DNA from: Variovorax sp. J22G73
GTDB taxonomy: Bacteria; Pseudomonadota; Gammaproteobacteria; Burkholderiales; Burkholderiaceae_C
Direction of reading: 5' to 3'
Assembly: GCF_030317035.1 (NCBI RefSeq)
Contig: NZ_JASZYK010000014.1
Coordinates: 62,001 to 126,000 of the forward strand
Length of the DNA stretch: 64,000 bases
Shown: one piece after another, positions 59,614 through 64,000 of the stretch
Layout of the letters: each line of letters starts with the position of its first letter
How positions within the stretch are numbered: position 1 is the first letter of the stretch
Position numbers and translations under genes: made by a program
The notes under the pieces: model-generated
What the model was told of the DNA's origin: nothing
Database searches by the model: none
The model's input: only the letters and a program-made list of their open reading frames with translations

Positions 59614-61059
59614 TTGCTCCGCGCCCTGCTCCTCCAGTTCCACGTGCCTGCGACGTTCTTTTCTTCCACCCGCCTGGGCCACCCGGTGCGCCTGGCTGCA
59701 GCTGCCGTGCTCTGCGCCCTGCTGGCCGCATGCGGCCCCGCGCCCGGTGCCGCGTCGCTGACCGCCGCTACACCGGCACCCGCGCCGCAGGCCGCGCCCA
59801 CGCCGGCCACTCCCGGTACAAGCGAAACAGGCGCGACGGGCGCAGCAGGCGCAACAAGCCCCACCGGCGCCACGCCCGCCTATGTGGGCGCCACCTACGC
59901 ACCCGTTCCCGGCCGCCCGCAGCCCAGCGCCGCGCAGCTCACCGACATCGGCCGGCGCATCTTCTTCGACGGCAGCCTGTCGGCGTCTGGCAAGGCGTCT
60001 TGCGCGAGCTGCCACGATCCGCAGCACGCCTGGGGGCCGCCGAACGCGCTGTCGGTGCAGCTCGGCGGCGTGGACGGCAAGCGCGAGGGCCCGCGCGCCG
60101 CGCCGTCGTTGCGCTACCTGGAAACGCTCACCGCCTTCACCGAGCACCACCACGACAACGACGGCGACGACAGCGTGGACGCCGGCCCCACCGGCGGCCA
60201 CATGTGGGACGGCCGCGCCGGCTCGGCGCACGAGCAGGCCGGCATGCCGCTGCTGTCGCCCGACGAGATGGGCAACGCATCGGTGCAGGAGGTGGCGGCC
60301 AAGCTCGAACGCGCGAGCTATGCCGGCGCGCTCCGCAAGGCCTTCGGCGACGACGTGTTCAAGGACCCGAACGCCGCCTTCAAGGCCGCGGGGCTGGCGC
60401 TGGAGGTGTTCCAGCAGTCGCCGAGCGACTTCTACCCGTTCACCAGCAAGTTCGACGCGGTGCTGCGCGGCCAGGTCAAGCTCAGCGCGGCCGAGGCGCG
60501 CGGGCAGCAACTGTTCAACGACGCGGCCAAGGGCAACTGCGCTTCGTGCCACATCAGCGAACGCACGCAGGACGGCGCGTTTCCCTTCTTTACCGACTAC
60601 GGGCTCATTGCGCTCGGCGTGCCGCGCAACCGCAAGCTGAAGGCCAACGCGGACCCCGCCTTTCATGACATGGGCCTGTGCGGCCCGTACCGCACCGACA
60701 TGAAGGACCACCCCGAGTACTGCGGCCTGTTCCGCACGCCCACGCTGCGCAACGTGGCGGTGCGCCAGAGCTTCTTTCACAACGGGGTCTTCCACTCGCT
60801 GGAGGAAGCCATTCGCTTCTATGCCCAGCGCGACACCGCCCCCGAACGCTGGTATGGGCGCACGCGCAACGGCATCGTGCAGAAGTACGACGACCTGCCC
60901 GCGCAGTACCACGCCAACGTCAACACCGAAGCCCCCTTCGGCCAGAAGCGCGGCGACAAGCCGGCGTTGACCGAGGCGGAGATACGCGACGTGGCGGCTT
61001 TCTTGCGCACGCTGACGGACGCCGACCAGAAGAACGCGCCGGTCACCGCGGCGCGATAG
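59614..61059 (+). CDS. Di-heme cytochrome c peroxidase family lipoprotein (second copy)
   Basis: 481 residues from TTG 59614. A lipoprotein signal (LCALLAACGPAPG) and an Ala/Thr/Pro-rich linker with collagen-like GATGAAGATSPTGATP precede the di-heme core: KASCASCHDPQHAWG (about residue 132) and KGNCASCHISERT (about 310). It shares the TPTLRNVAVRQSFFHNGVFHSLEEAIRFY motif with the copy at 56507. The two are paralogues, not a recent copy. The start is not certain. It is 66 bases after the P4H gene, same strand. Confidence 0.9.
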   Translation: MLRALLLQFHVPATFFSSTRLGHPVRLAAAAVLCALLAACGPAPGAASLTAATPAPAPQAAPTPATPGTSETGATGAAGATSPTGATPAYVGATYAPVPGRPQPSAAQLTDIGRRIFFDGSLSASGKASCASCHDPQHAWGPPNALSVQLGGVDGKREGPRAAPSLRYLETLTAFTEHHHDNDGDDSVDAGPTGGHMWDGRAGSAHEQAGMPLLSPDEMGNASVQEVAAKLERASYAGALRKAFGDDVFKDPNAAFKAAGLALEVFQQSPSDFYPFTSKFDAVLRGQVKLSAAEARGQQLFNDAAKGNCASCHISERTQDGAFPFFTDYGLIALGVPRNRKLKANADPAFHDMGLCGPYRTDMKDHPEYCGLFRTPTLRNVAVRQSFFHNGVFHSLEEAIRFYAQRDTAPERWYGRTRNGIVQKYDDLPAQYHANVNTEAPFGQKRGDKPALTEAEIRDVAAFLRTLTDADQKNAPVTAAR

Positions 61060-61062
61060 GGC

Positions 61063-61545
61063 CTATCGGGCGTCAGCTTCGGTATCGGCGTCGGTCCCTG
61101 CCGCGCCCCCGGCGCCCATGCGCTCGACATTCGCATCGAGCCGCACCAGCAGCGCCGTCAACTGCGCGATCTCTTCCTGCGAGAAGCCGGCCAGCGCGCG
61201 TTGCGCGTGCGCATCCATCAGCGCCTTCGCCTTGGGCAGCCGCCTGGCGGCCAGCGGCGTGAGCGAGATGAGGCGGCTGCGGCCGTCCTGCGGGTCGGGC
61301 ACGCGCTCGACCAGGCCGTCGCGCTCCATGCGGGCCAGCAGCTGCGCCATGCTGGGCTGCTCGACCTGCGCGATGCGCGCGAGCTCGGCCTGCGAGAGCG
61401 CCTTGCGCAGCTTGAGCGACACCAGCACCGGCAACTGGCCCACCGCCAGGCCCAGCTCGCGCAGGCCGCCGTCTGCAATGCGCATGAAGCCGCGCGTGAC
61501 GCGGCCGATGAGCTTCAGGGGGTTGGGTTCGTGGATGTCGGTCAT
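61063..61545 (-). CDS. MarR family transcriptional regulator
   Basis: 160 residues from ATG 61545 (ATG 61554 adds three). The winged helix is recognisable: KLRKALSQAELARIAQVEQPSMAQLLARMERDGLVERVPDPQDGRSRLISLTPLAA. It is divergent from a TetX-like oxygenase, with a dyad in between that fits a MarR operator, so it likely represses that gene until a phenolic or antibiotic ligand binds. Convergent with the peroxidase gene, 3 bases apart. Confidence 0.92.
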   Translation of the reverse strand: MTDIHEPNPLKLIGRVTRGFMRIADGGLRELGLAVGQLPVLVSLKLRKALSQAELARIAQVEQPSMAQLLARMERDGLVERVPDPQDGRSRLISLTPLAARRLPKAKALMDAHAQRALAGFSQEEIAQLTALLVRLDANVERMGAGGAAGTDADTEADAR

Positions 61546-61563
61546 GCGGGGCATTCTAACTTC

Positions 61564-61597
61564 ATAGCCTCCTATGCTAATATGAATAGGAGCCTAT
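61564..61597. promoter_or_regulatory. 12-bp inverted repeat, putative MarR operator
   Basis: ATAGCCTCCTAT and ATAGGAGCCTAT match as an inverted repeat at 11 of 12 positions, with 10 bases between. It lies between the divergent MarR and TetX-like genes and overlaps the AT-rich promoter stretch (GCTAATATGAAT). Length and spacing are typical of MarR sites. Confidence 0.6.
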
Positions 61598-61630
61598 CTT
61601 TCAACGCGCATTCCCTTCGGAGATCGACCG

Positions 61631-62809
61631 ATGACCCACCCTCCCCGCATCGCCATCGTCGGCGCCGGCCCCGGCGGCCTCACGCTGGCGCGCATTCTTC
61701 ACCTGTCGGGCATTGCTGCCACGGTCTTCGAGCGCGAAGAAGGCCCGCTCGTGCGGCCCCAGGGCGGCACGCTCGACCTGCACGAAGAGTCGGGCCTGCT
61801 GGCCGTGCGGCGCGCCGGGCTCGACGCCGAGTTCCAGCGCATCGCGCGCTACGACGACCAGGGCTCGCGGCTGCTCGACAAGACCGGTCGCGTGCTGTTC
61901 GAAGAGCCCGACGCCTCGGCCGGCAACCGCCCCGAAGTCGATCGCACCGCGCTGCGCGACATGCTGCTGGCGTCGCTGCCGCCCGGTCGCGTGCAGTGGG
62001 GCCGTTCGTTGCGCGACGTGCGGCTGCAAGGTGGCGGCAGTGGCGGCGGCTGGAACCTGTTGTTCCCCGACGCCGAAGCCGGCCCCTTCGACCTGGTGGT
62101 CGGCGCGGACGGCGCCTGGTCGCGCGTGCGGCCGATGCTGTCGCCGTACAAGCCGCAGTACAGCGGGCTGACCTTCGTCGAGTTCGGCATCGACGATGTC
62201 GACCGCCGCCACCCGGCGCTCTCGCAGCTGGTGGGCCGCGGCAAGCTCGACGTGCAGGGCGACGGCAAGATGCTCATCGCGCAACGCAACGGCCACGCGC
62301 ACATCCGCGGCTACGCGATCTTCCGGGTGCCGCCGGACTGGGCCGCGAAGCGCTTCGACTTCACCTCGCCCGCCGCCGTGCGCAGCGCGCTGCTCGCGGA
62401 GTTCGCGGGGTACGCGGACGCCATCACCGACCTTTTTCGCGCCAGCAACGACCACTTCGTGCCGCGGCCCATCCACGCGCTGCCGGTGGGCCATTGCTGG
62501 ACGTCGCGGCGCGGGCTGACGCTGCTGGGCGACGCGGCGCACCTGATGTCGCCCTTCGGCGGCGAAGGCGTGAACGCGGCGATGCGCGACGCGGCCGAGC
62601 TGGCGGCGCTGCTTGCCGCGCAGGACGACTGGGCGGCGGCCGTCGCCACTTACGAAATGCACATGTTCGAACGCGTGGCCGAAGCCGCCGAAGGTTCGGC
62701 CGAGGGCGCGGCGGTGCAGATGTCGCATGTGGGCGAGGCACTGGCGCTGGCGCACCTGCAGGCACATCGGGCGGATCAAACACAGAGGCGTCAGGCAACG
62801 ACCGCCTGA
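61631..62809 (+). CDS. TetX-like FAD-dependent monooxygenase
   Basis: 392 residues. FAD motifs are complete: IVGAGPGGLTLARIL at the N-terminus, and GDAAHLMSPFGGEGVNAAMRDAAEL at about residues 300-325. The FAD/NADPH-sensing DG motif VVGADGAWSRVRP is at about 155. The class-A flavin monooxygenase sequence is most like TetX, which hydroxylates tetracyclines, but other substrates (phenols, antibiotics) are equally possible. It is divergent from the MarR gene. Confidence 0.88.
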   Translation: MTHPPRIAIVGAGPGGLTLARILHLSGIAATVFEREEGPLVRPQGGTLDLHEESGLLAVRRAGLDAEFQRIARYDDQGSRLLDKTGRVLFEEPDASAGNRPEVDRTALRDMLLASLPPGRVQWGRSLRDVRLQGGGSGGGWNLLFPDAEAGPFDLVVGADGAWSRVRPMLSPYKPQYSGLTFVEFGIDDVDRRHPALSQLVGRGKLDVQGDGKMLIAQRNGHAHIRGYAIFRVPPDWAAKRFDFTSPAAVRSALLAEFAGYADAITDLFRASNDHFVPRPIHALPVGHCWTSRRGLTLLGDAAHLMSPFGGEGVNAAMRDAAELAALLAAQDDWAAAVATYEMHMFERVAEAAEGSAEGAAVQMSHVGEALALAHLQAHRADQTQRRQATTA

Positions 62810-62854
62810 AGCTTCCGCCACCTCGCGGGGCGTCCTTGCTGTATCGATTTGACT

Positions 62855-62878
62855 TTATTTTAGATATATCTAAAATAA
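62855..62878. promoter_or_regulatory. Perfect 24-bp palindrome in the padR promoter
   Basis: TTATTTTAGATA and TATCTAAAATAA are exact inverted repeats. The palindrome lies immediately after -35 TTGACT (62849-62854) and covers -10 TAAAAT (62871-62876) at a 16-base spacing, so a bound regulator would block the promoter. A wider pair, GTATCG (62841) and CGATAC (62882), encloses it. Likely operator for the PadR protein encoded 30 bases downstream. Confidence 0.75.
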
Positions 62879-62908
62879 TTCCGATACACATCACAAAGGA
62901 TGCCCACC

Positions 62909-63484
62909 ATGAGACATTTCCATCACGCCCATCACCACTGCCGCACCGCCCGCGGCGAACATGAAGACGGCCTTTCCGGTGGCCGCGGACCGCGCGGCGG
63001 CCGTGGCGGCGGCGGCGGGCGCGTGTTCGGCCACGGCGGCCTGCGCTTCGTGCTGCTGCAGCTCATCGCCGAAAAGCCGGCCCACGGCTACGAGCTGATC
63101 AAGGCCATCGAAGACCGCCTGGGCGGCAGCTACGCACCCAGCCCCGGCGTGGTCTACCCCACGCTCACGCTGCTCGAAGAGCTCGGCTACCTCAGCGTGG
63201 AAAACGCCGACGGCGGCGGGCGCAAGCGCTACAGCGTCACCGACAGCGGCCAGGAGTTCCTGGCGGCCAACCGCGAGACGGCCGACGCCATGATGGCCCG
63301 CATGAACGGCGGCGTGGACGGCGCCGGCCCTCGCGGCGGGCGCCCGCCGCAGGTCACGCGCGCCATCGAGAACCTCAAGCTCGCCATGCGCATGCGCCTG
63401 TCGGGCACGCCGCTGACCGAGCAGCAGGCGCACGACTTCGCCGCCGTGCTCGACAGCGCCGCGCAGCAGATCGAGAAGATCTGA
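62909..63484 (+). CDS. PadR family regulator with His/Gly-rich N-terminus
   Basis: 191 residues from ATG 62909, with AAAGGA eight bases upstream; ATG 62900 is upstream but badly spaced. The first 45 residues are rich in His then Gly/Arg (MRHFHHAHHHCRTARGEHED, then GGRGPRGGRGGGGG). The PadR winged helix follows (LRFVLLQLIAEKPAHGYELIKAIEDRLGG, YAPSPGVVYPTLTLLEELGYL). A C-terminal helix supports dimerisation. Likely autoregulated via the palindrome upstream. The N-terminal His-rich stretch could bind metal such as iron or nickel, which is inference. Confidence 0.9.
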   Translation: MRHFHHAHHHCRTARGEHEDGLSGGRGPRGGRGGGGGRVFGHGGLRFVLLQLIAEKPAHGYELIKAIEDRLGGSYAPSPGVVYPTLTLLEELGYLSVENADGGGRKRYSVTDSGQEFLAANRETADAMMARMNGGVDGAGPRGGRPPQVTRAIENLKLAMRMRLSGTPLTEQQAHDFAAVLDSAAQQIEKI

Positions 63485-63532
63485 GCCGCACCCCGTCGCT
63501 GCACGCAACCGCCCTCCTCATTCGCCACGGCC

Positions 63533-63946
63533 ATGCCCCACAACATCGCAACGATCAGGGGCTACCACGCCCATGTCTACTTCGACGCCGCCACGCGCGC
63601 CACGGCGCTCGCCGTGCGGCATGCGCTCACCGGCTGCTTCGAGCTGCGGGTGGGCGGCCTGCGCGACGCGCCCGGCGGCCCGCACCCGAAGCCGTCGTAC
63701 CAGCTCGGGTTCACGCCCGGCCAGTTCGACCACGTGGTGCCCTGGCTCATGCTCAACCGCCAGGGCCTCGACGTGCTCGTGCACCCGCTGACGGGCGACG
63801 ACGCCGGCGACCACGCTTTTCGCGCGCTGTGGCTGGGCACGCCGCAGCCGCTGGACATCGACTTCCTGCGCGGCCCGCCGGTCACGGCCGCAGCGCCTTC
63901 CCCATCTCAACCCGCCCTGCTCACACAGGAAACCTGCAATGACTGA
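63533..63946 (+). CDS. DOPA 4,5-dioxygenase family protein
   Basis: 137 residues. Family pattern: IRGYHAHVYFDAATRATALAV near the start (the metal-binding His pair in YHAHVYF), PHPKPSYQLGFTPGQFDHVVPWLMLNRQGLDVLVHPLTGDD in the middle and HAFRALWLG near the end. In plants and fungi such proteins open the ring of DOPA; in bacteria the substrate is not known. It follows the padR gene by 48 bases and overlaps the next start by 8 bases. Confidence 0.9.
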   Translation: MPHNIATIRGYHAHVYFDAATRATALAVRHALTGCFELRVGGLRDAPGGPHPKPSYQLGFTPGQFDHVVPWLMLNRQGLDVLVHPLTGDDAGDHAFRALWLGTPQPLDIDFLRGPPVTAAAPSPSQPALLTQETCND

Positions 63947-64000
63947 CTTCAGCACATCACCTGCTTCCACCGCCCCCGACCGCACGCCGCGCCGGGTGCG
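63939..64000 (+). CDS. Start of a further gene, cut by the window end
   Basis: Only 20 codons are visible from ATG 63939, behind ACAGGA. They read MTDFSTSPASTAPDRTPRRV. The TPRRV stretch and the PadR neighbour suggest a siderophore-interacting (ViuB-type) FAD protein, but the piece is too short to decide. It overlaps the DOPA-dioxygenase gene by 8 bases, so the two are cotranscribed. Confidence 0.45.
   Translation, partial: MTDFSTSPASTAPDRTPRRV

Noticed and set aside
54165..61059. Whole right-hand cluster as a methylamine dehydrogenase (mau) operon
   Set aside because: The di-heme proteins resemble MauG/CcpA, but no methylamine dehydrogenase subunits or MauD/MauE are present.
1..64000. tRNA, rRNA or riboswitch genes
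   Set aside because: I found no cloverleaf, rRNA stretch or recognised riboswitch core on either strand; small RNAs without strong signatures cannot be excluded.

Overview
The window is a 64 kb piece of a very GC-rich, gene-dense chromosome. Gene content and protein style point to a betaproteobacterium of the Comamonadaceae, close to Variovorax or Acidovorax: Bug-type solute receptors, many LysR regulators, the DarP, PmbA and MogA neighbourhood, and a Cupriavidus-style czc operon with CzcI. This assignment is inference from the sequence alone. I see no tRNA, rRNA, CRISPR array, insertion sequence or phage module. Most of it looks like ordinary chromosome carrying several accessory blocks.

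Layout. 1-3.7 kb: the end of a polyamine-type ABC permease, then a minus-strand operon of receptor, permease, ATPase and Asp/Glu-racemase-like enzyme for a polar amino acid. 3.9-8.4 kb: a membrane di-iron hydroxylase, a papain-like lipoprotein, a BaiN-type flavoprotein, ribosomal protein S21, YqeY and a Nudix hydrolase. 8.5-16.4 kb: a TauE/SafE exporter facing a LysR gene, a secreted M4 metalloprotease, pmbA, darP, a REP-like palindrome cluster, mogA and an unrecognised protein. 16.5-29.6 kb: a metal-resistance block with czcI-czcC-czcB-czcA, the divergent czcRS two-component genes, a CPA2 antiporter, the zinc/cadmium/lead P-type ATPase cadA and its divergent MerR-type regulator cadR. 29.6-38.6 kb: cysE, trmJ, suhB, an FUSC exporter, a mechanosensitive channel and small membrane proteins.

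38.6-51.5 kb is catabolic and accessory. A LysR gene faces two Bug receptors and a type I sulfatase. A beta-hydroxyacid dehydrogenase faces a second LysR gene. Then come an unrecognised protein with a possible degenerate nuclease fold, a 2OG-oxygenase-like protein, a ricin-lectin plus patatin pair, and a short less GC-rich patch with an RraB-like protein, a SnoaL-like protein and an orphan. A RidA gene faces a third LysR gene.

51.6-61.1 kb is the most unusual part. Two large secreted phosphoesterase lipoproteins are transcribed divergently. The rightward one continues into a di-heme peroxidase lipoprotein, an unknown lipoprotein, a prolyl-4-hydroxylase-like enzyme and a second di-heme peroxidase lipoprotein. 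A Pho-box-like sequence lies upstream of the leftward phosphoesterase. The coupling of these genes is my best candidate for an undescribed system, probably cell-envelope phosphorus or redox chemistry. 61.1-64 kb: a MarR gene facing a TetX-like flavin monooxygenase, then a PadR regulator behind a perfect 24-bp palindrome, a DOPA-dioxygenase-like gene, and the start of a further gene cut by the window end.
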